Shown here piece after piece: positions 55,050 through 64,000 of a stretch of 64,000 nt of DNA. Each line of letters starts with the position of its first letter. Within the stretch, counting starts at the first letter, position 1. Source of the stretch: Caballeronia sordidicola. Its GTDB lineage: Bacteria > Pseudomonadota > Gammaproteobacteria > Burkholderiales > Burkholderiaceae. The stretch is taken from contig NZ_JNFG01000005.1 of the NCBI RefSeq assembly GCF_000729995.1, forward strand, positions 1 through 64,000, given 5' to 3'. Under the pieces are notes generated by a model, which had not been told where the DNA came from, did no database searches, and was given only the letters and a program-made list of their open reading frames with translations. The position numbers were made by a program, and so were the translations under genes.

Positions 55050-55547
55050 ATGACCGATTCAGCCCCCGATCTCCAACCCGCCGAAGACACCACGCTCCAC
55101 GAAGACCGCCTATGGCGCGACGACGGCTGGACCGCGAGGGTGATCAAGAACGAGGATGACGACGGCTGGGCGGTCCAGATGATCAAGGACGGCGAAGCCG
55201 AACCGGCGCTCACCGGTCCCTGGACCATGGGCCGCGACAAGAAGAACCCCAAGCCGCTCGATCCGAACGCATTCCGCACGCTGGTCAAGACGGCGTCCGA
55301 AGTATTGCGCCGTCACGAGCAACAGCGCCACGCCATGCTTCACAAGGATTTTACGGTTCGCGCTGACGGCGAGGATGTGACGGTGTCGCTGGATATCGTG
55401 CCGGACGAGGACGATCCCTACGCAGACCTGAAGGCGCTAGATTCGTTTGGCGCGCTGCTTGCACACGTGCGGGTGTCGGCCGCGTTCAAGCTCAGCAAGA
55501 CCAGCGCGCAGGCCTGGGTGGACAACGATTTCCGCAAGCCTGACTGA
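55050..55547 (+). CDS. Hypothetical protein
   Basis: 165 residues from the ATG at 55050; ATGs at 55026 and 54936 would give 173 and 203 residues and no ribosome site clearly decides. Acidic N-terminus, a beta-rich segment (DGWTARVIKNEDDDGWAVQM) and a helical part (FRTLVKTASEVLRRHEQQRH). No signal, helix span or recognised family. It ends just before the convergent acyltransferase gene. Confidence 0.7.
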   Translation: MTDSAPDLQPAEDTTLHEDRLWRDDGWTARVIKNEDDDGWAVQMIKDGEAEPALTGPWTMGRDKKNPKPLDPNAFRTLVKTASEVLRRHEQQRHAMLHKDFTVRADGEDVTVSLDIVPDEDDPYADLKALDSFGALLAHVRVSAAFKLSKTSAQAWVDNDFRKPD

Positions 55548-55590
55548 TTGCTGCGCGCGGTGCCTCGCCTGGCCGGCGTGCAGAACGGAC

Positions 55591-56466
55591 TCAATAGACG
55601 CCGGCTACGCCTTCCGGCCGATGTTTGAAGCGGCGATGCACCCAGTAGTATTGTTCCGGAAAACGCACTATTTGCGATTCCAGGAACTCGTTCATCCGGC
55701 GTGCATCGGTTTCGTCGCTTTCCGAGGGGAAGTCGGCTAGAGGCTCGAAGATCGTCATCTTGTAGCCCTTGTAATCGGGCAGCACTTCGGTGACGAACGG
55801 CACCACGCGCGCGCCCCCGAGCCGCGCCAGCCGCGACACGGAGGTCAGCGTGCAGGCCTGTACGCCGAAGAACGGCACGAATACCGAGTTTTCAATGCCG
55901 TGGTCCATGTCGGCGGCCAGCATGACGGAACCGCCCTTGCGCAGCAGCTTCAGAATGCGCCGGCCGCTGTCGGCGCGCATCACCATGTCGGCGCCGAAAC
56001 GGCCGCGCTGTTCTATGGCTAGCGTGTTGAGCCGCTTGCTGGACATTGGCGTATAAAGCGCGGTGATGGGCAGCTTCATGGAGTACAGCATGCAGCCCAC
56101 TTCAATGGCGACAAAGTGGAAGCCCATGAAAATGGTGGGCGGCGAGTTTTCGTCGTCGAGATCAATCCGGCTCTCGAGCTGCACGAGTTTTTCGATAGCG
56201 CGAGCTGAACCGAACCACTGAACGCCGCGCTCAACATAACTGCGCACGACGTGACGAAAATGCGAGCGCCCGAGCAATTCGTACTCAGCGGCGGTCTTGC
56301 CGGGAAAGCACAATTGCAGATTGACCTGCACAATATGTTTTCGACGGCTTGGAAAGCAATAAAGCAGCGCACCGAGGCCGCTGCCAAATCGCGCCACGAG
56401 GCCGTAAGGCAGACGAGCGAGCGCGCGGAGCAGCGCGACGACGAGCGCGAAACCGATGTTGTTCAA
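55591..56466 (-). CDS. Lipid A biosynthesis lauroyl/myristoyl acyltransferase (LpxL-like)
   Basis: 291 residues, N-terminal anchor (~1-25). The HX4E catalytic motif is in GFHFVAIEVG (~115-124), as in the LpxL/HtrB family, which adds secondary acyl chains to lipid A. It is a single gene, not in the pair with a second acyltransferase seen in many Burkholderia. Exact acyl donor unknown. Confidence 0.9.
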   Translation of the reverse strand: MNNIGFALVVALLRALARLPYGLVARFGSGLGALLYCFPSRRKHIVQVNLQLCFPGKTAAEYELLGRSHFRHVVRSYVERGVQWFGSARAIEKLVQLESRIDLDDENSPPTIFMGFHFVAIEVGCMLYSMKLPITALYTPMSSKRLNTLAIEQRGRFGADMVMRADSGRRILKLLRKGGSVMLAADMDHGIENSVFVPFFGVQACTLTSVSRLARLGGARVVPFVTEVLPDYKGYKMTIFEPLADFPSESDETDARRMNEFLESQIVRFPEQYYWVHRRFKHRPEGVAGVY

Positions 56467-56792
56467 ACTTGCCCCTTGAAACGGGCGGCGAGATACGTAT
56501 GACGAGCGCCGGGTGAATTTAAACTTCGACGATCGGCATGCGGCCGGATGTCGAAGAGGAGTGACGGCGAAACCCAGGCGCGGCGAGAGTGATTAACCCT
56601 TCAGCCGGAGAACCAAGAGGCGAAAAAGCCGCGGAACAGGCATCTTCCGAGAGTGTCTGACGCTGCCGGGATGTGGAGCGTCGGGGCTAATTCGCGAACC
56701 TGCGCCAAGGTAAAAGTCGAAAGTGCCGCCATGATCGCACACACGGACTCTCGTCTACGGTTTTGGCATGCCTACCAAGTATTACAGGCGGC

Positions 56793-56822
56793 TGTAAACG
56801 TTTACATGCGGCATGATCATGC
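56793..56822. promoter_or_regulatory. Two adjacent perfect palindromes before the YciI gene
   Basis: TGTAAACGTTTACA (56793-56806) is a 14-bp perfect palindrome with a central CG and fits the LacI/GalR-type operator pattern (including the CcpA cre consensus). GCATGATCATGC (56811-56822) is a second, 12-bp, perfect palindrome. Both sit 37-66 bases before the YciI gene start at 56859. No LacI-family gene is in the window. Confidence 0.55.
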
Positions 56823-56858
56823 GACACGCGACACGTCCTCTGCAACGGGAGCAAGCTT

Positions 56859-57161
56859 ATGCACTTTCTATTGATATACGAATTGAGCGCCGACTATCTC
56901 GAACGCCGGTCGGCGTTTCGTGACCGCCACCTGACGGTGGCGTGGGCAGCGGCAGAACGTGGGGAATTATTGCTGGGCGGGGCGATGGAGGCTCCCGTCG
57001 ACCGGGCGATGCTGCTGTTCGAAGCAGACTCGCCCGCGGTGCCGGAAGCGTTCGCGCGGGCCGATCCGTATGTGACCGAGGGGTTGGTCACGCGCTGGGA
57101 AGTGCGCAAGTGGAATACGGTGGCGGGTGACGGGGCGGCTCAGCCGGTCAGGCCGGCGTGA
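56859..57161 (+). CDS. YciI family protein
   Basis: 100 residues of the YciI (dimeric alpha/beta, ferredoxin-like) family: MHFLLIYELSADYLERRSAF, His24 in RDRHLTVA and the segment AFARADPYVTEGLVTRWEVR, which carries the conserved Asp-Pro-Tyr. Function of the family is mostly unknown. It is preceded by a candidate LacI-type operator. Confidence 0.9.
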   Translation: MHFLLIYELSADYLERRSAFRDRHLTVAWAAAERGELLLGGAMEAPVDRAMLLFEADSPAVPEAFARADPYVTEGLVTRWEVRKWNTVAGDGAAQPVRPA

Positions 57162-57203
57162 GCGCCCATGCCGGATTATGAAGCTGGAGTCGTGAATCTG
57201 GAG

Positions 57204-58262
57204 TCATGACTCGCTGGTGGTTTCCTCGTGCGCGTCCTCGTCGCGGGGTGCAGGTCTGGGCGCCGCGGCCCTCGTGGAAGCGGCCCCCGTGGAAGCGGCC
57301 CCCCCGGCGGCGGAAACCGGACGGCGAGCCGTGCTGAACAGGCGCGTGAGCGTATCGTCCATCTCCTGCGAGCGTTCGAACAATTCCGCGAGCCAGTCCA
57401 CGAACGCGCTGACCCTTGGCGCAGCCTGCCGGCTCTTGATGAACGCCACCGACACATTCATCGGCATCGACTTCCATTGCGGCAGCACTTCGCGCAATTG
57501 CCCGGAGCGCAGGTAAGGCAACGCGGCAATGCGCGGCGGCTGGATCAGCCCGAGCCCTTGCAGGCCGCACGCGAGATACGCGTGTTCGTCGGTGACCTGA
57601 ACAAATCCCGCCATTTTCACGGTCATCGCTTCGCCATCCACTTCGAAGTCGAAATCGCACGGCCGCCCGGTACGAGGCGACACGCAATTCACCGCGACGT
57701 GCTGCGCGAGCTCGTCCAGCGTCTTCGGCGTGCCGTGCGCTTCCAGATACGCGGGCGTCGCGCACGTCACGTGCTCAAAGCTGCCAAGCCGCCGTGCGAT
57801 CAGCCCGGAATCGGGCAATTCGCCAAGCTGCACGCTGCAATCCACGCCTTCGCCAACCAGATCGACGGCGCGATTGCAGATGCCGATCGACAACTCGATA
57901 TGCGGGTAACGTGCATGGAAATCGGGCAGCGCGGGCACGACCAGCGCGGTGGCGACCGTATCGGGCAGCTCGATGCGCAGACGCCCGCGCAGACGCTCGT
58001 CGCGGCCGTGAAAGCCCGCTTCCAGATCGTCGATATCCGCGAGGATGCGCACGCAGCGCTCGTAACACTCGGCCCCTTCGGGCGTGAGATTGAGACGCCG
58101 CGTGGTGCGGGCGAGCAGTTGCACGCCGAGCAGCGCCTCGAGTTGTTGAATGGTCGTCGAGACGCTTGCACGCGGCATGCCGAGAGATTCGGCGGCGCGC
58201 GAGAAGCTGTTGGTATCGACGACACGGATGAACACACGCATGGCATGAACGCGATCGGTCAC
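57204..58262 (-). CDS. LysR family transcriptional regulator with repeat-rich tail
   Basis: 352 residues from the GTG at 58262 (AGGA 8 bases upstream). HTH ~1-60 (RAAESLGMPRASVSTTIQQL). The last ~45 residues (after ~310) are Ala/Pro/Arg-rich low-complexity sequence (AASTGAASTRAAAPRPAPRD) not seen in typical ~300-residue LysR proteins. Target unknown; it converges on the YciI gene. Confidence 0.88.
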   Translation of the reverse strand: MTDRVHAMRVFIRVVDTNSFSRAAESLGMPRASVSTTIQQLEALLGVQLLARTTRRLNLTPEGAECYERCVRILADIDDLEAGFHGRDERLRGRLRIELPDTVATALVVPALPDFHARYPHIELSIGICNRAVDLVGEGVDCSVQLGELPDSGLIARRLGSFEHVTCATPAYLEAHGTPKTLDELAQHVAVNCVSPRTGRPCDFDFEVDGEAMTVKMAGFVQVTDEHAYLACGLQGLGLIQPPRIAALPYLRSGQLREVLPQWKSMPMNVSVAFIKSRQAAPRVSAFVDWLAELFERSQEMDDTLTRLFSTARRPVSAAGGAASTGAASTRAAAPRPAPRDEDAHEETTSES

Positions 58263-58409
58263 GGGAGTTTTCCTGTAGAAGCGATGAGTGCGATGACCGG
58301 CGGGCGCCTTCGGGTGATGCAGAAGGAATGCCGGCAAGGGTCACACTTTAGGCGTCAGGACGGTTCGCGTGAATACATAAAAGTCGCAGATTCTTGCCTG
58401 CTTCTCCAG

Positions 58410-59750
58410 CTACAGCGTGGGCAGTTCGCCGCGCAAACGGCCGCTTTCCGCGCTGCCAATGGTGCTTGCGCTACCCGAGCCCCCGCCGATCCGCCCGCTC
58501 ACCAGTCCGCTCATGTCCGAGCCCGACGGCGCTTGATAGAGCCGCAGGCCCAACTCCGGCAGGATGGACAACAGATGGTCGAACACATCGCCCTGGATGC
58601 GTTCGTATTGTGTCCATGCGGTGACGGCGGTGAAACAATACACCTCGACAGGAATGCCTTCCGATTGCGGTTCCATCATGCGCACCATCATCGCCATGTC
58701 CTGCCGGATCTCCGGATGCCGTTGCAGATACGCGACTCCATACGCGCGGAAGGTGCCGATATTCGTCAGCCGCCGCCGGTTGGCCGGCTCACTGGCGAGC
58801 TCGCCGAGATTCTTGTTTGCCTGATCGACCTCGATCTGCTTTTCTTCCAGATAATCGTGCAGCAAGCGGAATTGCTTGAGGCGCGCGGTTTCTTCATCGG
58901 TGAGAAAACGCACACACGTGGCATCTATTCTTAACGTCCGCTTGATGCGCCGGCCGCCCGATTCGAACATCTGCCGATAGTTTCTATAACTCTCCGAGAA
59001 CAGCTTGTAGGTGGGCACGGTAGTCACCGTGTTGTCCCAGTTCTGCACCTTGACCGTATGCAGCGCGATGTCTTTCACGAAACCATCGGCGTTCGATTGC
59101 GGCATCTCGATCCAGTCGCCTATGCGCAGCATGTCATTCGATGTGAGCTGCGTGCTCGCCACCAGCGATAACAACGTGTCCTTGAACACGAGCAGCAGGA
59201 CGGCGGACAATGCGCCGAGCCCGGACAGCATCCAGAGCGGCGAGCGGTCGATCACAATAGACAGCACCAGCACGCCGCAGATCAATGCGAGCGCGAGCTT
59301 GCCGATCTGGATGTAGCCTTTGATCGAGCGTGTCTGCGCCTGCATGCTGGCCGCGTACACGTCTTGCCATGCGCTGAGCGCGCCACCCAGTGCGAAGAAG
59401 ACGCAGATCCATGCGCCCGCGTGCGCGAGCCGCTCGATCACATCCGCCATGTGACCAATGTGCGGCACCTCGCCAATACCGATCGCGACCGCCGCGAACG
59501 GCACGGCGTACCAAAGCTGGTGATACGCCCGATGCCGGGCGAGCGACTTGTCCCATGCCTGGCGTTCGGTCAGCACGAGCAGCCGATGCGCGAAATACAG
59601 CACGATGCGCGCGACCACCCATTGCGCGAACAGCGCGGCCAGAACGAGCATGAGCATGCCGAGCGCGAATTGCGCCCAGTGATGCGTGGGGTAATGCTGC
59701 TGCACGGTGTCTGCAACAGTGTCTATCAGGTCGTCCAGATTCAGATTCAT
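58410..59750 (-). CDS. MscS family mechanosensitive channel (YbdG-like)
   Basis: 446 residues from the ATG at 59750 (ATG 59768 also possible). About five membrane helices, then the MscS pore/beta domain: LGALSAVLLLVFKDTLLSLV, NDMLRIGDWIEMPQ, and NWDNTVTTVPTYKLFSESYR. The C-terminal half (~280-430) is the long cytosolic region of the YbdG (MscM) branch. It is the second MscS-type gene in the window, from a different subfamily. Confidence 0.9.
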   Translation of the reverse strand: MNLNLDDLIDTVADTVQQHYPTHHWAQFALGMLMLVLAALFAQWVVARIVLYFAHRLLVLTERQAWDKSLARHRAYHQLWYAVPFAAVAIGIGEVPHIGHMADVIERLAHAGAWICVFFALGGALSAWQDVYAASMQAQTRSIKGYIQIGKLALALICGVLVLSIVIDRSPLWMLSGLGALSAVLLLVFKDTLLSLVASTQLTSNDMLRIGDWIEMPQSNADGFVKDIALHTVKVQNWDNTVTTVPTYKLFSESYRNYRQMFESGGRRIKRTLRIDATCVRFLTDEETARLKQFRLLHDYLEEKQIEVDQANKNLGELASEPANRRRLTNIGTFRAYGVAYLQRHPEIRQDMAMMVRMMEPQSEGIPVEVYCFTAVTAWTQYERIQGDVFDHLLSILPELGLRLYQAPSGSDMSGLVSGRIGGGSGSASTIGSAESGRLRGELPTL

Positions 59751-59923
59751 GCGGGCAGTGTGGAACATAAAGAGACGAACTTGATTACTTCAAACGAAGC
59801 GACCCGTATTGTGCATGAAAGGCGGCGATGTGCTTTCGGCCATTCGCGCTTTCTGTATTGGGTTCCTCGCGTGCTCCATTATGATGACGGCTTCATGCAT
59901 TCCCGCGCGCGAGCGCAACGCCC

Positions 59924-60145
59924 ATGCGAACCGTCAAGCTGGAACATAACGACGACACTGTTCTCGACCCCGCCGATCCCCAACTGGTAATACGCGGCTC
60001 CCTGCTGCTGGACGGTCATGAATGCGGCGGGTGGGAACAAAGGCGCGACGGTACCTGGATTGCGCGGCTTTCAACGTCCGGCGAGGCGATCGTCGCGGCA
60101 AGCCGTGACCAGCTCATCGAGCGCTTGACGCTCGTTTCTCTCTGA
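59924..60145 (+). CDS. Small hypothetical protein upstream of crcB
   Basis: 73 residues ([20 protein letters not shown] at the start), beta-rich, with no recognised family. It is 16 bases upstream of crcB on the same strand, so probably co-transcribed. No fluoride riboswitch sequence is evident before it. Confidence 0.6.
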   Translation: MRTVKLEHNDDTVLDPADPQLVIRGSLLLDGHECGGWEQRRDGTWIARLSTSGEAIVAASRDQLIERLTLVSL

Positions 60146-60161
60146 CCTTCATCCTTCGCTC

Positions 60162-60539
60162 ATGTATCTGTCGATTCTGGCTGTAGGTATTGGCGGCGCG
60201 CTCGGTTCCCTGTTTCGATGGGTGCTCGGCCTGCGCCTGAACGCGGTGTTCCCCAATCTCCCGCTCGGGACGCTGGCGTCAAACGTCATCGCGGGTTATG
60301 TGATCGGCGTGGCGGTGGCGTGGTTCGCGCGTTTCCCCGGGGTATCGATGGAATGGCGTCTGTTCGTCATTACCGGCTTGATGGGCGGCCTGTCCACCTT
60401 CTCGACGTTCTCAGCCGAAGTCGTCGCGCAATTGCAGCAAGGGCGCTACGGCTGGGCAGCGGCCGAAATCGCGATTCACGTGACGGCGTCGGTCGTGATG
60501 ACCATTTTGGGCATCGCGACAGTCTCGCTGACGCGCTGA
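60162..60539 (+). CDS. crcB: Fluoride channel CrcB/Fluc
   Basis: 125 residues, four helices. [24 protein letters not shown] and [15 protein letters not shown] are the Fluc signatures, including the Phe-box residues (FSTFS). It forms a dual-topology dimer that expels fluoride. The next gene starts directly after its stop. Confidence 0.96.
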   Translation: MYLSILAVGIGGALGSLFRWVLGLRLNAVFPNLPLGTLASNVIAGYVIGVAVAWFARFPGVSMEWRLFVITGLMGGLSTFSTFSAEVVAQLQQGRYGWAAAEIAIHVTASVVMTILGIATVSLTR

Positions 60540-61010
60540 ATGCAACCCGTCATCCGGCGTTATGACGCCGCCGACCTGGATGCAGTGATCGGCGTGTTCC
60601 TGCGCTCGGTGCGCGAAGTGGCGTCGCGCGACTACGATGCGGGCCAGATCGCGGCATGGGCGCAAGCGGACCGCGATGTCTGGTCGCGTCGCCGGCTTGA
60701 CCGGTCCACATGGATCGCGTTAATCGACGATGTCATTGCAGGTTTCATGGATCTTGAAGGTAACGGCCACATCGACATGCTGTTCGTCAATCCGCCGAAC
60801 CAGCGCAAGGGCGTGGCGAGCGCGCTGCTCGATACGGTGGAAAACGCGGCGCGCGGGCAACGGCTCGCGGTCCTCGATACCGACGCCAGCATTACCGCGC
60901 GGCCGTTCTTCGAGAAGCACGGCTTTCAGGTCGTCCGCTCGCAAGATGTGGCACTGCGTGGCCAGCGGTTGACGAACTTCCGGATGGAGAAGCGTTTGAT
61001 CGCTGTATAG
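60540..61010 (+). CDS. GNAT family N-acetyltransferase
   Basis: 156 residues; its ATG follows the crcB stop with no gap, so translation is probably coupled. MLFVNPPNQRKGVASALLDT is the acetyl-CoA motif (about residues 80-99) and TARPFFEKHGFQVVRSQDVA the motif B. Substrate unknown. The gene end overlaps a HutC-like operator motif. Confidence 0.88.
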   Translation: MQPVIRRYDAADLDAVIGVFLRSVREVASRDYDAGQIAAWAQADRDVWSRRRLDRSTWIALIDDVIAGFMDLEGNGHIDMLFVNPPNQRKGVASALLDTVENAARGQRLAVLDTDASITARPFFEKHGFQVVRSQDVALRGQRLTNFRMEKRLIAV

Positions 61011-61122
61011 ACAACTGATCATAAAATTAGCCAGGTCGAACCCTGAAAACGCCAAATAGGTGTTTTCAGGCCTTGTTTTGGGGGATTTGTTTGTTTAGAC
61101 TGGGCCGCAACTTGTATAGACA
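61004..61122. promoter_or_regulatory. HutC-like operator repeats before hutH
   Basis: The decamer TGTATAGACA occurs at 61004-61013 and 61113-61122, and a near copy TGTTTAGACT at 61092-61101. The last site, within CTTGTATAGACAGG, is close to the palindromic HutC operator form CTTGTATxxACAAG and lies 10 bases before the hutH start. hutC is the next gene, so autorepression is likely. Confidence 0.65.
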
Positions 61123-61131
61123 GGACTTGCG

Positions 61132-62667
61132 ATGATCACATTGACCCCCGGTTACCTCACGCTCGCGCACTTGCGCCAGATCGCTCGCGGCTCGGACGCG
61201 TTAACGCTCGATCCGGCCAGCTTCGCCGCTATTGACGCCTCCGCGCAAACCGTCGCCGACATCGCCGCCAAGGGCGAGCCGGCCTACGGCATCAACACGG
61301 GTTTCGGCCGGCTGGCGAGCACCCATATTCCCGCCGATCAGCTTGAACTGCTGCAGCGCAACCTGGTGTTGTCGCATGCGGTGGGCGTGGGTGAACCCAT
61401 GTCGCGACCGGTCGTGCGTTTGTTGATCGCGTTGAAGGTGTCGAGCCTGGGACGCGGACATTCGGGCATCCGCCGCGAGGTCATCGACGCGTTGATCACG
61501 CTGTTCAACGCCGATGTCTTGCCTGTCATCCCTGTAAAGGGATCGGTGGGCGCATCGGGTGATCTGGCGCCGCTGGCGCATATGTCGACGGCGTTGCTTG
61601 GTATCGGCGATGTCACCATCCGTGGCGAGCGCGCGAGTGCGCTGGACGGGCTGCGCGTGGCCGGCCTCGAACCGCTGACGCTGCAGGCCAAGGAAGGTCT
61701 CGCGCTGCTCAACGGCACGCAGGCTTCCACGGCGCTCGCGTTGTACAACATGTTCGCGATCGAAGACCTGTATCGCACTGGACTGGTGTCGGGCGCGCTG
61801 TCGGTGGATGCTGCGATGGGTTCCGTGGTTCCCTTCGACGCCCGCATCCACGCGCTGCGCGGGCACGCCGGACAGATCGATGCGGCTGCAGCCTATCGCA
61901 CCTTGCTGGAAGGCTCCGCGATCAATCTCTCGCATCAGGATTGCGACAAGGTTCAGGACCCGTACAGCCTGCGTTGCCAGCCGCAAGTAATGGGCGCGTG
62001 CCTCGACCAGATGCGCCACGCAGCCGATGTCCTGCTGATCGAAGCGAATGCCGTATCGGACAACCCGTTGATCTTCCCGGACACCGGTGAAGTGCTCTCA
62101 GGTGGCAACTTCCACGCGGAACCCGTTGCGTTCGCCGCCGATAACCTCGCCATCGCTGCCGCGGAAATTGGCGCGTTGGCGGAGCGCCGGATTGCATTGC
62201 TGATCGATGCGACGCTCTCCGGTTTGCCACCGTTTCTCGTTCGCGATGGCGGCGTGAATTCGGGCTTCATGATTGCGCATGTGACTGCTGCGGCGCTGGC
62301 GTCTGAGAACAAGACCTACGCGCATCCGGCGTCCGTCGACTCATTGCCAACATCGGCGAATCAGGAAGATCACGTCTCCATGGCGACGTTCGCCGCCCGC
62401 AAGCTTGGCTATATTGCGGAGAACGTGGCGCATATTCTCGCTATCGAATTGCTGGCGGCGGCGCAAGGCGTCGACCTGCGCGCGCCACATCAAACCAGCC
62501 CGCGCCTCGCCGAAGTGATGAAGACGCTGCGCTCGGAAGTCGCTCATTACGATCTCGATCATTATTTCGCACCGGACATCGAGGCGATCGCAAAGCAGGT
62601 GGTCAGCGGCGATATCGCGAAACATTCCCCGCTCTCGTTTGTTTCGGAAGTTCAACCCAACGTTTAA
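61132..62667 (+). CDS. hutH: Histidine ammonia-lyase
   Basis: 511 residues, full length. It converts histidine to urocanate. [16 protein letters not shown] carries the Ala-Ser-Gly triad that forms the MIO cofactor (~142-144). Other blocks: [39 protein letters not shown]. ribosome site AGGA upstream. hutC starts 19 bases after its stop. Confidence 0.97.
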   Translation: MITLTPGYLTLAHLRQIARGSDALTLDPASFAAIDASAQTVADIAAKGEPAYGINTGFGRLASTHIPADQLELLQRNLVLSHAVGVGEPMSRPVVRLLIALKVSSLGRGHSGIRREVIDALITLFNADVLPVIPVKGSVGASGDLAPLAHMSTALLGIGDVTIRGERASALDGLRVAGLEPLTLQAKEGLALLNGTQASTALALYNMFAIEDLYRTGLVSGALSVDAAMGSVVPFDARIHALRGHAGQIDAAAAYRTLLEGSAINLSHQDCDKVQDPYSLRCQPQVMGACLDQMRHAADVLLIEANAVSDNPLIFPDTGEVLSGGNFHAEPVAFAADNLAIAAAEIGALAERRIALLIDATLSGLPPFLVRDGGVNSGFMIAHVTAAALASENKTYAHPASVDSLPTSANQEDHVSMATFAARKLGYIAENVAHILAIELLAAAQGVDLRAPHQTSPRLAEVMKTLRSEVAHYDLDHYFAPDIEAIAKQVVSGDIAKHSPLSFVSEVQPNV

Positions 62668-62686
62668 CCGGACGCCAACGCCCAGC

Positions 62687-63382
62687 ATGAGCACGCCCGC
62701 GTATCAGGAAATCAAGGATCACATTCTCACGCGCATTCATGCGGGCGAGTGGAAGGAAGGCGACCAGGTGCCTTCCGAAAACGAACTGGCGCGCGAGTTC
62801 AAGGTCGCTCGGATGACGGTCAATCGCGCGCTGCGCGAACTGACCGCCGAGCAGATCCTGACGCGCGTGCAGGGCGCGGGTACGTTCGTGGCGCAGCCGA
62901 AATACGCGTCGACGCTCGTGGAAATTCGCAGCATCTCCGACGAAATCACGGGGCGCGGTCATGTGCATCGTGCTGAAGTGATGCACCTGGGCGCGTCTGT
63001 ACTGGACGAACGTCTCGCAGTGGAAATGCAGCTTACCGAGGGCAGCCCCGTATTTCATTCGCGGGTGCTGCACTTCGAAAACGACTTGCCGATCCAGTTG
63101 GAAGAGCGCTGGGTCAATCCCGCGCTTGCGCCGGAATACGCGCGTCAGGATTTCACCAAGATCACGCCGAATCAATACCTGATGGTCGCGGCGCCTTTGC
63201 AGCGGGTGGAATATCGGATTGAAGCGGCGCTTCCCGATGAGAATACGGGCCACGCGCTTTCGATGAAACCCGGCGAGCCGTGCCTCATGCTGCATCGGCG
63301 GACTTGGTCGCGGGACGCGGTGGCGTCGGTGGCGAACCTCTGGCATCCCGGCGATCGGTATCAATTCACGGGTCATTTCTAG
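62687..63382 (+). CDS. hutC: Histidine utilization repressor HutC (GntR/HutC family)
   Basis: 231 residues from the ATG at 62687. GntR HTH ~1-70 (DQVPSENELAREFKVARMTV, then NRALRELTAEQILTRVQGAG) and a UTRA ligand domain (~85-225; AEVMHLGASVLDERLAVEMQ). It senses urocanate and represses hut genes. The gene is followed not by hutU but by a DUF4148 gene. Confidence 0.94.
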   Translation: MSTPAYQEIKDHILTRIHAGEWKEGDQVPSENELAREFKVARMTVNRALRELTAEQILTRVQGAGTFVAQPKYASTLVEIRSISDEITGRGHVHRAEVMHLGASVLDERLAVEMQLTEGSPVFHSRVLHFENDLPIQLEERWVNPALAPEYARQDFTKITPNQYLMVAAPLQRVEYRIEAALPDENTGHALSMKPGEPCLMLHRRTWSRDAVASVANLWHPGDRYQFTGHF

Positions 63383-63707
63383 ACCCGTCACTCCTGCCGG
63401 ACCCTCTCCCGGTTCGGTTGAATATTTGTGGAAACCGCAATACGGCCCGCTGTACTGCGGCTGCTGTTCGAATTTCAACGCGTTCCGCGCGCTTTTTCAG
63501 TAAAAAATTCCGAACTTATTCGCCTCATTCCGTTTTATCGGCTATTTCCACCTGATTGTTGCGATTTCCACAAGGATGTTTCGCCTAAATCAGGGTTTTC
63601 CCTCAAGGTTTCGAAGCATAGACTTCTTACATCCGAAACAGATTCAGAACGCGCTTATATCCCTCTGAGATTGTTTCGAGACCAAACAAAATACCGGAGG
63701 TTTCACC
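63383..63707. other. AT-rich gap after hutC, promoter of the DUF4148 gene
   Basis: 325 bases with an AT-rich 3' half. ATTTCCAC occurs twice (around 63544 and 63565), 21 bases apart. CCGGAGG (63695-63701) is the ribosome site for the next gene. No gene seen. Confidence 0.4.
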
Positions 63708-64000
63708 ATGTTCAAGTCACTTATTCCCGCAGTTGTTATCGTGTCGGCATTGGCAGCTCCGACGTTCGCATTTGCGCAAAGCACTGACAACAACGGCCCG
63801 CTGACCCGTGCTGAAGTCAAGGCGCAACTGGTTCAGCTGGAGAAGGCAGGGTATAACCCGGCTGGAGACGAGATCGATTACCCGGCGAACATCCAGGCCG
63901 CTCAGGCTCGCGTAGATGCACAAAACGGGCAGGCAGCAACGGCGTATGGTCCTTCGACCAGCGGCACCTCGGCAAGGGGCGTTCGTAGCTCGGCTGCACC
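63708..64000 (+). CDS. DUF4148 family exported protein, cut by the window end
   Basis: The ATG at 63708 sits behind CCGGAGG. Sec signal peptide (MFKSLIPAVVIVSALAAPTF, cleavage after AFA near 23) and DUF4148 features: LTRAEVKAQLVQLEKAGYNP. The stop lies beyond the window, so length is unknown; family members are ~90-110 residues and periplasmic, of unknown function. Confidence 0.85.
   Translation, partial: MFKSLIPAVVIVSALAAPTFAFAQSTDNNGPLTRAEVKAQLVQLEKAGYNPAGDEIDYPANIQAAQARVDAQNGQAATAYGPSTSGTSARGVRSSAA

Noticed and set aside
57228..58934. 568-codon plus-strand open frame opposite LysR and MscS
   Set aside because: Antisense shadow; composition only, no domain or ribosome site.
59751..60161. 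Fluoride riboswitch before crcB
   Set aside because: No recognisable fluoride riboswitch core; crcB starts 16 bases after another gene and 238 bases after the nearest other start.

Overview
The window is a GC-rich (roughly 60% or more) chromosomal stretch of a betaproteobacterium, most likely Burkholderia sensu lato (Caballeronia/Paraburkholderia type). This is inferred from the gene families: a DUF4148 secreted protein, FlhDC, a leucine/isovalerate (Liu) cluster, PcaQ-PcaHG, a FrcBCA-ROK cassette and Burkholderia-style intergenic repeats. I could not run a database search, so genus level is inference. I found no phage, transposase, CRISPR array, rRNA or tRNA.

Layout. 0-6.4 kb: GNAT, aldo/keto reductase, AraC regulator, three small exported proteins, selD and a cation-diffusion facilitator. 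6.4-11.2 kb: a large MscS-type channel and an exported purine nucleoside permease homologue. 11.2-12.9 kb: an flhDC pair not followed by mot/che genes, preceded by a 676-base AT-rich leader. The leader holds a good sigma70-like promoter, a long hairpin and four copies of TGTTACAA. 13-17.7 kb: aspartoacylase-like protein, an orphan amino-acid binding protein, LysR and GlxA-type regulators.

18-22.3 kb: the most striking block, seven tightly packed minus-strand genes that look like a self-contained cobalt nitrile hydratase operon. In transcription order they are a CobW/P47K GTPase, a DUF1097 membrane protein, nthB, nthA, a P14K-like activator, and cbtB and cbtA (cobalt uptake). 22.7-27.7 kb: LysE exporter, DHA2 drug exporter with divergent TetR, and an MFS carrier.

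28-34 kb: TetR regulator divergent from ivd (liuA)-liuB-liuD, with two matching 13-bp palindromes between them. A 51-bp tandem repeat sits where the hydratase gene liuC is often found. 34-44 kb: OmpA-like lipoprotein, AI-2E family permease, a decayed Fis-HTH gene tail, DUF2288, pcaHG with divergent pcaQ, a lone receiver domain, an acyltransferase, prolyl iminopeptidase and an EAL phosphodiesterase.

44-50 kb: a FeeM-like N-acyl amino acid synthase followed by a membrane GGDEF-EAL protein, then a pair of 270-bp inverted repeats. 50-54.4 kb: fructose-type ABC importer with ROK regulator and a candidate operator. 54.5-61 kb: GlsB-like protein, LpxL-type acyltransferase, YciI, LysR, a YbdG-like channel, the fluoride channel crcB and a GNAT. 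61-64 kb: hutH-hutC with HutC-like operators, and the start of a DUF4148 gene cut by the window end.
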